Both the position numbers and the translations under genes were made by a program. Shown here piece by piece: positions 16,147 through 24,405 of a stretch of DNA of 35,541 nt; within the stretch, counting starts at the first letter, position 1; each line of letters starts with the position of its first letter. Source of the stretch: an uncultured Clostridia bacterium (GTDB lineage: Bacteria > Bacillota > Clostridia > UBA1381); the NCBI GenBank assembly GCA_910579415.1, contig CAJTUY010000017.1:1979-37519 (forward strand). Direction: 5' to 3'. The notes under the pieces were generated by a model. The model made no database searches. It saw nothing but the letters and a program-made list of their open reading frames with translations, and had not been told where the DNA came from.

Positions 16147-16215
16147 TATACCCATATTGTTTCATTAAATTTTTTGTTTATTTATACGTTAAGTTAAGGC
16201 GCATATTCAGATACC

Positions 16216-17301
16216 TTATTCAGCATCTGTTTCTTCTTTCTCGTCACCTGCGGTATCGTTTTCGGCATGACCTCCTGAAAGAAGCTCACGTACCTTTTTG
16301 TCAATCTCTTCAGTAAATTCCTTGTTGTCAACCATATACTTTCTTACGTTGTCGCGTCCCTGACCAATCTTTTCTCCGTTATAGCTGAACCATGCGCCCG
16401 ATTTCTTGATTATTCCGTTATCAACAGCATAATCAAGAATATTGCCTTCTTTCGATATACCCTCTCCGTACAGAATATCAAATTCGGCTGTTTTAAACGG
16501 CGGCGCAACCTTGTTCTTAACCACTTTTACTTTTGTTTTATTTCCTATAATCTCTGTACCGTTTTTAATTACATCAGAACGCCTTACGTCCAGACGTACG
16601 GATGAAAAGAATTTAAGCGCGCGTCCGCCCGGCGTTGTTTCCGGATTTCCGTACATTACGCCTACTTTTTCACGAAGCTGATTTATAAATATTACGACTG
16701 TGCCTGAACGCGAAATAATTGCCGTCAGCTTACGGAGCGCCTGAGACATAAGTCTTGCCAAAAGACCGACATGACTGTCACCCATTTCACCCTCTATTTC
16801 AGCTTTTGGAACAAGTGCAGCAACCGAGTCAATTACAATTACATCAAGCGCGCCGCTTCGTACAAGCGCTTCGGCTATATCCAAAGCCTGTTCGCCCGTA
16901 TCAGGCTGAGCGACAATCAAATTATCTATATCAACCCCAAGCTTCTGTGCATATACAGGGTCAAGCGCATGCTCCGCGTCAATAAATGCCGCTTCACCGC
17001 CAAGCTTCTGCGCTTCGGCAACAACATGCAGCGCAACGGTAGTTTTACCTGATGACTCAGGTCCGTATATCTCAATAACTCTTCCGCGCGGAAGTCCCCC
17101 TACGCCCAGTGCCATATCCAGAGTAAGTGAACCTGTGGAAATAGCATCAACATTTGATACGTTCACATCCCCAAGCTTCATTATACTTCCCGAACCATAT
17201 TCTTTTTCAATTACGTTAAATACGCTTTCCAACGCTTTTTTCTTTTCCTCACTGTCAGTCATTTTAACTACCTGAGGCTTTTCCTTTTCTGTTTTTGCCA
17301 T
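16216..17301 (-). CDS. recA: Recombinase RecA
   Basis: 361 residues. Walker A GPESSGKTT is at 80-88, Walker B LDVIVIDSVAAL follows, with the L1/L2 DNA-binding loop regions (GEMGDSHVGLLARLMSQAL, FINQLREKVGVMYGNPE) and an acidic C-terminal tail. RecA forms filaments on single-stranded DNA for recombination and repair and triggers LexA self-cleavage. The N-terminal 25 residues (Lys/Glu-rich) extend before the core helix ESVFNVIEKEYG. It has its own promoter at 17335-17363 and an AAAAGGAG binding site. I see no Gram-positive LexA box (GAAC-N4-GTTC) in the 96 bases upstream, and no clear terminator downstream. Confidence 0.98.
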   Translation of the reverse strand: MAKTEKEKPQVVKMTDSEEKKKALESVFNVIEKEYGSGSIMKLGDVNVSNVDAISTGSLTLDMALGVGGLPRGRVIEIYGPESSGKTTVALHVVAEAQKLGGEAAFIDAEHALDPVYAQKLGVDIDNLIVAQPDTGEQALDIAEALVRSGALDVIVIDSVAALVPKAEIEGEMGDSHVGLLARLMSQALRKLTAIISRSGTVVIFINQLREKVGVMYGNPETTPGGRALKFFSSVRLDVRRSDVIKNGTEIIGNKTKVKVVKNKVAPPFKTAEFDILYGEGISKEGNILDYAVDNGIIKKSGAWFSYNGEKIGQGRDNVRKYMVDNKEFTEEIDKKVRELLSGGHAENDTAGDEKEETDAE

Positions 17302-17334
17302 TGCTTTTTCTCCTTTTAATTTTTCGTTGTTTTA

Positions 17335-17363
17335 ATTATATAGTATCTCAACATTATTTGCAA
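17335..17363 (-). promoter_or_regulatory. Likely recA promoter
   Basis: On the minus strand TTGCAA (17363-17358), 17 bases, then a perfect TATAAT (17340-17335), about 34 bases before the recA ATG. The -35 matches at four of six positions. No LexA operator overlaps it. Confidence 0.75.
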
Positions 17364-17375
17364 GCATTTTTAATT

Positions 17376-17415
17376 TAAAAAAAGAGTTCAGTCCCGTTTA
17401 TAGGACCGAAACCTC
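17376..17415 (-). terminator. Intrinsic terminator after pncC
   Basis: Minus-strand hairpin spanning 17415-17384 (11 paired bases with two bulges, including CGGTCC with GGACTG) followed by seven T (17383-17377). The last codons and the TAA of pncC are inside the stem. It closes the long 35-17 kb operon and separates it from recA. Confidence 0.82.
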
Positions 17416-17886
17416 ATTTTTAATTGTTTCAAAGACTTTCTTACATGTTTTTTCACGTACTTCATCACGGCTTCCGCTATGGTTCATTTTTATAACCTTT
17501 GTTATTCCATTCACGCATATCCCTGCATATACCAGTCCGACAGGCTTTTCCTGTGTTCCTCCGTCAGGACCTGCAATGCCTGTAATTCCTACCGTTATGT
17601 CCGCCCCCGTGCGCTTAAACAACCCATCTGCCATTTCATATGCCGTTTCACTGCTCACCGCGCCATAATCCTTCAGCGTATCTTCGTTTACTCCCAAATA
17701 CTTCATTTTTGCCGTATTTGAATATGTTACAAAGCCTTCGTCCATTATTGCCGACGCGCCTGGAACCGCCGTAATAAGCGCTGACAAAAGCCCTCCTGTG
17801 CAGCTTTCCGCAGTCGATATTTTCATGTTGTGTTTGATTAAAAGTTCTACTGTTTCATTATTCAACTCATTCATTTCAGTTATCAT
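17398..17886 (-). CDS. pncC: Stand-alone CinA C-terminal domain: nicotinamide-nucleotide amidohydrolase
   Basis: 162 residues matching only the C-terminal half of CinA. Motifs: STAESCTGGLLSALIT, GFVTYSNTAKMKYLGV, GAVSSETAYEMADG, GITGIAGPDGGTQEKPVGLVY and SRDEVREK. PncC deamidates nicotinamide mononucleotide to nicotinate mononucleotide, recycling NAD breakdown products in the cytoplasm. In many Firmicutes cinA is the full two-domain protein next to recA; here the N-terminal MoCF-like domain is absent, but the recA neighbour is retained, separated by a terminator. The ATG overlaps the thiI stop by four bases. ATG codons at 17886 and 17874 are both possible starts. Confidence 0.92.
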   Translation of the reverse strand: MITEMNELNNETVELLIKHNMKISTAESCTGGLLSALITAVPGASAIMDEGFVTYSNTAKMKYLGVNEDTLKDYGAVSSETAYEMADGLFKRTGADITVGITGIAGPDGGTQEKPVGLVYAGICVNGITKVIKMNHSGSRDEVREKTCKKVFETIKNEVSVL

Positions 17887-19061
17887 CTCGGATATACCTC
17901 TATCTTTTCCACTCCGGCAAGCGCTGCTTCAATCAGCGTTTCAACATCAAGCCGAGCTTCCGATTTTTCTATGCTTTCGCGTTTTGGATTAGTTGTAGGA
18001 TGCTTTGGAGTAAATACTGTACAGCAGTCCTCATACGGTAAAATAGATGTTTCATACGTACCGATTGCATTTGCCCTGTCAATCACCTCCTGCTTATCCA
18101 TACCGATAAGCGGCTGTAAAACCGGCATATCCACAGCAGAATTTGTAACATCAAGCGCGGCAAGCGTCTGACTTGCAACCTGTCCCACGCTTTCTCCAGT
18201 TATAAGCGCTTTTGATTTATTCTTACGTGCAATCCTTTCAGCTATCCTCATCATAAATCTGCGCATTACCAGCGTCAAATGTTCCTCAGGACATTTATCG
18301 CGTATTTGCAATTGTATTTCAGTAAACGGGACAATATACAGATTGATTTTTGAAGTATATCTCGCAATTATTCCTGCAAGCTCAATGACTTTTTCCTTAG
18401 CCCGTTCACTTGTATACGGAAACGAAAAGAAATTAACCGCATCAATCTCTACTCCGCGTTTTGAAATCATATGTCCCGCAACAGGACTGTCGATACCGCC
18501 CGAAAGCAGCAGTGTAGCCTTTGAACCTGTACCAATCGGCATACCGCCCTGCCCTTGTATTTTGTCCTCATCAGCATATACATATGCCCCAAAGTCACGA
18601 ACCTCAACCTTTACAGTCACATCCGGATTATGAACATCAACAATAATTCTCGGATATTCATCATCAAGATATCCTCCAACCTCCATACAAATCTGCGGCG
18701 AGGTGAACGGAAAGGCTTTATCCGAGCGTTTTGCCTCAACTTTAAAACGTTTACCGTCAGTAAGACTTGATTTCAGATACTCCTTTGCCTTAGATTTTAT
18801 ATCATCAATATCCTTTTCGCACACAACAGCCCTTGTAATTGACACAATACCGAATATCTTTGACAATCTGTCAATAACAATATCCGTTTTATCGCTGTCC
18901 TCAACATCAACATAAACCGTTGCCTGCGCAAGACGAACCTTTGTTTCTGCTACATTCTTAAGTGAATTTCTTATATTGTTAAGCAAAATACTCTCAAATC
19001 TAGGACGATTTCCGCCCTTTAAAATAATTTCGCCGTACTTTGCCAAAATAATCTCTTTCAT
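17883..19061 (-). CDS. thiI: tRNA 4-thiouridine / thiamine thiazole sulfurtransferase ThiI (no rhodanese domain)
   Basis: 392 residues with a ferredoxin-like/THUMP RNA-binding region (about 1-165) and a PP-loop ATP pyrophosphatase domain with LLSGGIDSPVAG at 185-196. The protein ends at about the point where E. coli ThiI has its C-terminal rhodanese domain. This is the short form found in many Gram-positive bacteria, where a dedicated cysteine desulfurase hands over sulfur directly. That partner is the gene immediately upstream, whose TAA abuts this ATG. Cysteines in EDCCTVFTPKHP near the C-terminus are conserved candidates. The product makes s4U8 in tRNA and may also feed thiazole synthesis. 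Confidence 0.96.
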   Translation of the reverse strand: MKEIILAKYGEIILKGGNRPRFESILLNNIRNSLKNVAETKVRLAQATVYVDVEDSDKTDIVIDRLSKIFGIVSITRAVVCEKDIDDIKSKAKEYLKSSLTDGKRFKVEAKRSDKAFPFTSPQICMEVGGYLDDEYPRIIVDVHNPDVTVKVEVRDFGAYVYADEDKIQGQGGMPIGTGSKATLLLSGGIDSPVAGHMISKRGVEIDAVNFFSFPYTSERAKEKVIELAGIIARYTSKINLYIVPFTEIQLQIRDKCPEEHLTLVMRRFMMRIAERIARKNKSKALITGESVGQVASQTLAALDVTNSAVDMPVLQPLIGMDKQEVIDRANAIGTYETSILPYEDCCTVFTPKHPTTNPKRESIEKSEARLDVETLIEAALAGVEKIEVYPR

Positions 19062-20198
19062 TTACATATATCTCCTTATTGACCTGACCTCTTCTTCTAT
19101 AATCTGAGCTGCTCGTATTACCTCATCAAAGGTTGTCACACGGTCAAAGCTAATCCGTACCGCGCCTTCAATCTCTTTTTTAGAAAGTCCCATTGCCGTA
19201 AGCACGTGACTTGGCTGAGGCTTATGGCTTGAACAAGCCGACCCTGTCGAAACATACACACCACGCGCTTCTATCGCATGCAATAGTATCTCCGCTTTTA
19301 TTCCTAAAAAAGACACATTTAAAATACTGCCTGAATTATATTCATCCGAGCCGTTAATTCTCACATCGGGTATTTGCAAGAGCATTTCCTTCATCTTATT
19401 CCGCAGATTTAATAAATTTCTGTTATTAAGACCGCATTCACGCACTGCGGCGCCAAATGCCAGTATTCCTCCCACATTTTCAGTACCGGGACGCATTTCG
19501 CTCTGCTGCTCACCTCCGTAAATAAGAGGCCGGACTTTTCTCATATCCTTTACATACAGCGCACCTGTACCCTTAAATCCATGAATTTTATGACTGCTTA
19601 CCGTAACCATATCAGCACCCATTTTCTGCGGCTTTACATCAGTTTTTCCAAAGGACTGAACACAATCCGAATGAAACAGGGCATTGGGTGACTGCGCTTT
19701 AAGTATTTCCTTTATTTCATTCACTGGCTGAATTGCACCTGTTTCATTATTCACATGCATAATACTTACAAGCGTTGTTTCTTTATCTGCTGCCTCTCTT
19801 AACGCATCAAGACTTATTCTGCCGTCAGACATGACATCAAGATATTTAACGGTAAATCCATCGTTCTCAAGCTTCTTAAATGCCTGCAACACTGACGGAT
19901 GTTCTATCTTCGTAGTGATAAGCTTTGTTCCGAGCTTTTTCTGCGCATATGCCGCTCCGAATATTGCTGTATTATTCGCTTCCGTACCGCCCGAAGTAAA
20001 TAAAATCGTCTTTTCATTCACGCCGAGCATATCGGCGACTGTTCTTCTCGCATCTCGCACAAGCTTCTCGGCTCTGAGTCCCAGCCCATGCAAAGAAGAC
20101 GGATTACCGAAAAATTCAGAAGCCTTTATCATAGCTTCCGCCGCCGCCTGCGATGGTTTTGTGGTTGCCGCATTATCAAGATATATTATTTCACTCAT
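19062..20198 (-). CDS. Cysteine desulfurase (NifS/NifZ type) dedicated to ThiI
   Basis: 378 residues, fold-type I PLP enzyme. The N-terminal YLDNAATT motif, EHPSV, the PLP lysine Lys204 in SSHKIHGFKGTGALYV, RPGTENV and the catalytic Cys322 in STGSACSSHKP are all present. It removes sulfur from cysteine as a persulfide. Position directly before thiI matches the B. subtilis NifZ–ThiI pair that works in 4-thiouridine synthesis, which supports that role over general Fe-S assembly; no iscU or sufU is nearby. It overlaps the thiN stop by ATGA and has only a weak ribosome binding site, so coupling to thiN is likely. Confidence 0.94.
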   Translation of the reverse strand: MSEIIYLDNAATTKPSQAAAEAMIKASEFFGNPSSLHGLGLRAEKLVRDARRTVADMLGVNEKTILFTSGGTEANNTAIFGAAYAQKKLGTKLITTKIEHPSVLQAFKKLENDGFTVKYLDVMSDGRISLDALREAADKETTLVSIMHVNNETGAIQPVNEIKEILKAQSPNALFHSDCVQSFGKTDVKPQKMGADMVTVSSHKIHGFKGTGALYVKDMRKVRPLIYGGEQQSEMRPGTENVGGILAFGAAVRECGLNNRNLLNLRNKMKEMLLQIPDVRINGSDEYNSGSILNVSFLGIKAEILLHAIEARGVYVSTGSACSSHKPQPSHVLTAMGLSKKEIEGAVRISFDRVTTFDEVIRAAQIIEEEVRSIRRYM

Positions 20199-20803
20199 AC
20201 TTTATCTACCTTTATTACAAGAGCAAGTCCCTTTTTTATCGTTACTTCACATGTATCATCAGTCATAACATTACTTATTCCGCGTGTTGACGCAAAATGC
20301 AGTGTTTCATTTTTAAGAGGATATTCAAGACCTCTTGTTCTAAGTCCCTCAGCATCACCAAATATGGGAATAATGGAAACAGTCTGTCCGCACTGACCAT
20401 GTATTGTAAGCTTATCCTTTAAAAGATAAATCTCATTATTATCATCAATCAAAACCCCGCTACTGCACTTTTCCAAAAGCATTATATCGGCAATTGTATG
20501 GTCCAGACGGTCTCCCGTCATACCTATCAGGCATATGCTTTGAACATTTTGTTCATTCGCATACTGCACGGCAAGCTCTCCGTCTGTAAAATCCTTGCGT
20601 ACAGGATATTCCATCCTATTTTTTACTTCCTCAAAATCCTCTGCGCTGTCAAAATCTCCTATCAAGACATCGGGAACTATATTCATTTTTTTTGCATGAT
20701 TATATCCGCCGTCTGCGCAGATTATAAGGTCATCATTCTGTATTTTTTTCTTTATGCGTTCATAATTTTTAATATCGCCGTTACCTATTATTACCGCGCG
20801 CAT
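20195..20803 (-). CDS. thiN: Thiamine pyrophosphokinase
   Basis: 202 residues of the ThiN/TPK family, transferring pyrophosphate from ATP to thiamine to make the cofactor TPP. Motifs: CADGGYNHAKKMNIVPDVLIGDFDS (about residues 30-54) and GMTGDRLDHTIADIMLL in the middle, with Asp residues that bind Mg-ATP. The usual TGGRLDH reads TGDRLDH. It shares a base with the rpe stop (TAATG) and follows rsgA–rpe as in Bacillus (cpgA–rpe–thiN). It is followed by the desulfurase–thiI pair, which also touches thiamine metabolism. Confidence 0.94.
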   Translation of the reverse strand: MRAVIIGNGDIKNYERIKKKIQNDDLIICADGGYNHAKKMNIVPDVLIGDFDSAEDFEEVKNRMEYPVRKDFTDGELAVQYANEQNVQSICLIGMTGDRLDHTIADIMLLEKCSSGVLIDDNNEIYLLKDKLTIHGQCGQTVSIIPIFGDAEGLRTRGLEYPLKNETLHFASTRGISNVMTDDTCEVTIKKGLALVIKVDKV

Positions 20804-21432
20804 TACCTCATTAACTCCTTTACCGAGCCTTCAATATCATCATTAAAAACCGATGTTCCCGCAACAATTACATTTGCACCTGCCTCTATCGCTATATCAA
20901 TATTATCTTTCGTTATTCCGCCATCAACCTCTATAAAGAAATCCGCTCCTTTTTTTGCTCTTATTTCGCGTATTTTATCATTGACGGCATCTATGTACTT
21001 CTGTCCGCCGTAACCGGGTTCAACGCTCATTACAAGCGCCATATCCACTTCGTCCAGATATTCCTTAATCTCCGAAACAGGTGTGTTTGGATTTATTGAT
21101 ATTCCTGCAAATTTATTATATTTCTTTATGAGATTTATGCACTCACGCACATTTTCCGTTGCTTCCACATGAAAAGTCACGCCGTCCGCGCCCGATTTAA
21201 TAAATTCTTCTATATACCGTTCCGGCTTTTCTATCATAAGATGCACGTCAAAAAACATATCGGTATATTTTCTTATAGATTTTATAACAGGCATAGCAAA
21301 TGATATATTAGGTACAAAATGACCATCCATTACATCAATATGCAGCCATTCTGCCCCTGCGTTTTCTGCTTTTTTTATCTGTTCGGCAAGTATACCGAAA
21401 TCCGCCGATAATATAGACGGTGAAAGTATCAT
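20803..21432 (-). CDS. rpe: Ribulose-phosphate 3-epimerase
   Basis: About 209 residues, a TIM barrel that interconverts ribulose-5-phosphate and xylulose-5-phosphate in the pentose phosphate pathway. It shows SPSILSADFG, WLHIDVMDGHFVPNISF with metal ligands, DVHLMIEKPERY, MSVEPGYGGQKY and EVDGGIT. I choose the ATG at 21432 (MILSPSIL), which overlaps the rsgA stop as ATGA, over the ATG at 21444, because the AAAGGA site directly abuts the latter. The rsgA–rpe–thiN order is conserved across Firmicutes. Confidence 0.95.
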   Translation of the reverse strand: MILSPSILSADFGILAEQIKKAENAGAEWLHIDVMDGHFVPNISFAMPVIKSIRKYTDMFFDVHLMIEKPERYIEEFIKSGADGVTFHVEATENVRECINLIKKYNKFAGISINPNTPVSEIKEYLDEVDMALVMSVEPGYGGQKYIDAVNDKIREIRAKKGADFFIEVDGGITKDNIDIAIEAGANVIVAGTSVFNDDIEGSVKELMR

Positions 21433-22292
21433 CTTTTTTCCCATTCCTTTACTGATTTTAGTTGTTCATAAAGCTGTTTATAGCTTTCATAGCGTTCCTG
21501 TGACAATTCGCCCGATAAAAGCTTTTCTTTTATAAAGCAGTCAGGTTCATTTATATGAGAACACCCTCTGAAACGGCACTTATTTTCACTATCACACATT
21601 TCAGGGAAATACCGCCACAGCTCGCCCGCCTTTATCCCTTCTACCTCCAGAGAACTGAAGCCCGGTGTATCAAGCACAAAACCGCCGTCAGACAGTTCAA
21701 AAAGTTCAACATGACGCGTTGTATGTCTGCCCCGACGTATTTTTTCAGATATGCTTCCCGTTTCAAGTAAGTCTTCTGTGATAATACTCAGAATACTTGA
21801 CTTACCCACTCCCGACAGCCCTGCAAAGGCTGTGGTTTTACCATGTAAAAAGCTCTGCAATTCATCAATACCTTCGTTTTTCTCTGCGCTTACAAAAAAC
21901 AGCCTGTATCCTGCCTTTTCGTAAATTCTTTTTAAATCCTCTCTGTTTTCAAGGTCTGTTTTATTTATGCATATAGCAGGCTGTATATTGCTTATTTCGG
22001 CATTTACGAGCATCTTATCTATCAAGAACAAATTTGGTTCAGGTGACGCTGCCGCCACAACAAGCAGCATTGTATCAATATTGGCAACAGGCGGACGTAC
22101 AAGATAAGATGTCCTGTCGAAAATATCAACAATACTTCCTTTCTCACCGTCTGTTTCAATTTCTACCCTGTCACCTATCATAGGTGTAATGCTCTGTTTA
22201 CGAAACACTCCCCGCGCCTTACACTCATATATATTCCCGGAAGCCTTTACGTAATAAAAGCCTCCGATACCTTTTATTATAGTTCCTTTCAT
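21429..22292 (-). CDS. rsgA: Ribosome small subunit-dependent GTPase A
   Basis: About 287 residues, a circularly permuted GTPase that checks late 30S ribosome assembly. An N-terminal OB fold is followed by the GTPase motifs in permuted order: NKTDL (G4), then GLSGVGKSSI (G1), then DTPGFSS (G3). The C-terminal zinc site is CRFRGCSHINEPDC. The ATG at 22292 (MKGTIIKGIGG) has a GAGGTG site 4-5 bases upstream and fits homologues; an upstream in-frame TTG at 22316 is less likely. In Bacillus this protein (CpgA) is a substrate of PrkC, whose gene lies directly upstream here. Confidence 0.96.
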   Translation of the reverse strand: MKGTIIKGIGGFYYVKASGNIYECKARGVFRKQSITPMIGDRVEIETDGEKGSIVDIFDRTSYLVRPPVANIDTMLLVVAAASPEPNLFLIDKMLVNAEISNIQPAICINKTDLENREDLKRIYEKAGYRLFFVSAEKNEGIDELQSFLHGKTTAFAGLSGVGKSSILSIITEDLLETGSISEKIRRGRHTTRHVELFELSDGGFVLDTPGFSSLEVEGIKAGELWRYFPEMCDSENKCRFRGCSHINEPDCFIKEKLLSGELSQERYESYKQLYEQLKSVKEWEKR

Positions 22293-22308
22293 AAACACCT
22301 CAATGCGT

Positions 22309-24405
22309 TTAATCAAAATTTATTGTTCGGTCACTCACTTTGCTGCCATCAATATATGCCTGCACTTCAGCAGTTCCGCTTCCCTTAAGGTCAATTGAAA
22401 CAGTACCCTCTGATTTTGAGTGAACCTCTTTATGGATTGTGCGTCCGTTTACTACTATTTCAACATCTACGGTGTCATTAGCTGTTTCAGGAATTTTTAC
22501 TGTAAAGGTACGCGTTGTTTTTTCACCTTCACCTGTTCCGCCTCCCTGATTTGATGCTCCTGTCTGACCTGAACCCTGTCCTGCATTATTATCAGAAGGT
22601 TGGTTATTTGCAGGCGGATTTTGTTCCTGAGAAGGATTATCCTGTCCGCGCGACAGCACTACGCTTACAAACGACCCCTTAGGCGCAGTTTTGCCTATTT
22701 CAGGGCTTTGTGAAATTACCGTTCCTTCCGGTGCGCTCGAAGCGCTTCTTGATACACTTCCCAAGCTCAGACCATTTGCCTGCAAAGTTGCTTCTGCCTG
22801 TTCTCTGCCAAGACCTACAATACTCGGTACCGAAACACGCTCACCTGTCGGAGTTGATGTAGGCATACCTGAATTTTTTCTGCATATATGAAGATTTATA
22901 ATATCATCCTTATTAAGCTTTGTTCCTGCAAGCGGTGTCTGTCTTATTACATGACCGTCAGGAACCTCTTCCGACATTTCCTCTTTAACTGTATAATTCA
23001 GTCCCGCATTGATAATTTCAGTTACGGCCTCCTCAAATGTCTTATTAACCACATTTGGAGCGGCTATATTTCCGCCTGATGAGCCGATTGATACAATAAG
23101 CTTTACATCACTGTTTTTTCTGACCACTTTCTTTGCAATGGGGTCCTGAGATATTACGCAATTTTCAAGCACAACATCCGAAAGAGAATACTCTATTTCA
23201 TCAGCAATTTTAAGTCCTGCCTTAGCTGCCTCCTCCGTTGCCTGTTCAATTGTCATATTTGAAAAATCAGGTACAACAGCCTCCTTGCTCATATGCAGGA
23301 ACAGATAAATTCCTGCTGCAATCAGCATTAAAACCACAATTGTGGATACTGCCAACACTGCGGCTATTCTATCCTCTTTTTTCTGCTTTTTATTCTTTTT
23401 CTTTACTTCTGTTTTACGCTTTGTACGTCCGCGAGGTTCGATTTCCTCATCATCCTCATAATCTGAAATTTCAGGAACATTCAAATCATCCTCTTCTGTA
23501 TCAAATTCATCTTCCGTATCCTGCTGTTCTTTCAATGTCTGCCTATACATTTCCTCACGACTCGGCAGCGGTTCATCAGCCAGTACAGCATGCAGGTCAT
23601 CTACCAATTCCTGTACGTTCTGATACCTTGACCCCTGTTCCTTTGATATTGCCTTCATAGTAACATAAGCAAGGTCAGTAGGAATATCCATATTAACACA
23701 TTTTACATTTACAGGGTCTTTTTCAAGATGCATCAATGCTACGCTTACTGCGCTGTCACCATCAAACGGAACCTTCCCCGTAAGCATCTCATACAATACT
23801 ACGCCAAGAGAGTAAATATCGCTTCTAGCATCGGTAAATCCTCCGCGCGCCTGCTCGGGCGAAATATAATGAACAGAACCAAGCGCACTTCCGCCAACCA
23901 CAGTTGTTTCACCTGCAACAGCCCGCGCAATACCAAAGTCCGTTACCTTAAGTATCTTGTCCTTTGTGATGAGAATATTCTGAGGCTTTATATCACGATG
24001 AATAATGTTTATAGCATGCGCCTCATTTATACCCTGTCCTATTTGTATTGCAAAATCACATGCTTCCTGCCATGCCAGCGCTCCCTTATGTTTTATGTAT
24101 TCCTTTAATGTAATACCATCAACATATTCCATAACCATATAGTTCATGCCGCCTTCTTCACCGACGTCATAGACAGATACTATATTGTTATGTACCAGAC
24201 TTGCTGAGGACTGAGCCTCTTTTATAAAGTTTGACACAACACTCTTTTCATCCTCAAGCGAATCACGCAAAAGCTTAATCGCAACATAACGGTTTAACAG
24301 CGTATCTTTTGCCTTATAAACGACAGCCATTCCGCCTGTTCCGATTTTTTCAAGCATATCATATCTATTTCCAAGTGTCATTCCCAATAAATTATCACTG
24401 TTCAT
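22309..24405 (-). CDS. prkC: PASTA-domain serine/threonine protein kinase
   Basis: 698 residues. A cytoplasmic Hanks-type kinase domain covers about 14-275: Gly loop IGTGGMAVVYKA, Lys44 in VAIKLL, HRDIKPQN (Asp138), DFG at 156-158 and the activation-loop GSVHYISPEQ. An acidic then Lys-rich linker leads to one transmembrane helix at about 347-370. Three extracellular PASTA repeats follow (about 376-590), which in homologues bind muropeptides or lipid II. An Asn/Gln/Gly-rich linker and an extra C-terminal beta-rich module of about 65 residues (from about 634) end the protein. It senses cell wall state or germination signals and phosphorylates targets such as RsgA. The partner phosphatase gene overlaps it by 11 bases; AAAGGGAG precedes the ATG. 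Confidence 0.96.
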   Translation of the reverse strand: MNSDNLLGMTLGNRYDMLEKIGTGGMAVVYKAKDTLLNRYVAIKLLRDSLEDEKSVVSNFIKEAQSSASLVHNNIVSVYDVGEEGGMNYMVMEYVDGITLKEYIKHKGALAWQEACDFAIQIGQGINEAHAINIIHRDIKPQNILITKDKILKVTDFGIARAVAGETTVVGGSALGSVHYISPEQARGGFTDARSDIYSLGVVLYEMLTGKVPFDGDSAVSVALMHLEKDPVNVKCVNMDIPTDLAYVTMKAISKEQGSRYQNVQELVDDLHAVLADEPLPSREEMYRQTLKEQQDTEDEFDTEEDDLNVPEISDYEDDEEIEPRGRTKRKTEVKKKNKKQKKEDRIAAVLAVSTIVVLMLIAAGIYLFLHMSKEAVVPDFSNMTIEQATEEAAKAGLKIADEIEYSLSDVVLENCVISQDPIAKKVVRKNSDVKLIVSIGSSGGNIAAPNVVNKTFEEAVTEIINAGLNYTVKEEMSEEVPDGHVIRQTPLAGTKLNKDDIINLHICRKNSGMPTSTPTGERVSVPSIVGLGREQAEATLQANGLSLGSVSRSASSAPEGTVISQSPEIGKTAPKGSFVSVVLSRGQDNPSQEQNPPANNQPSDNNAGQGSGQTGASNQGGGTGEGEKTTRTFTVKIPETANDTVDVEIVVNGRTIHKEVHSKSEGTVSIDLKGSGTAEVQAYIDGSKVSDRTINFD

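Noticed and set aside
16147..16215. Terminator for recA
   Set aside because: No GC-containing stem followed by T on the minus strand could be found; the 14-bp palindrome at 16133-16146 lacks a T-run.
19831..20268. Plus-strand open frame of 145 codons
   Set aside because: Antisense to the cysteine desulfurase and end of thiN, with no ribosome binding site and no recognisable motif.
20498..21013. Plus-strand open frame of 171 codons
   Set aside because: Antisense to thiN and rpe, both certain genes; no motif or binding site.
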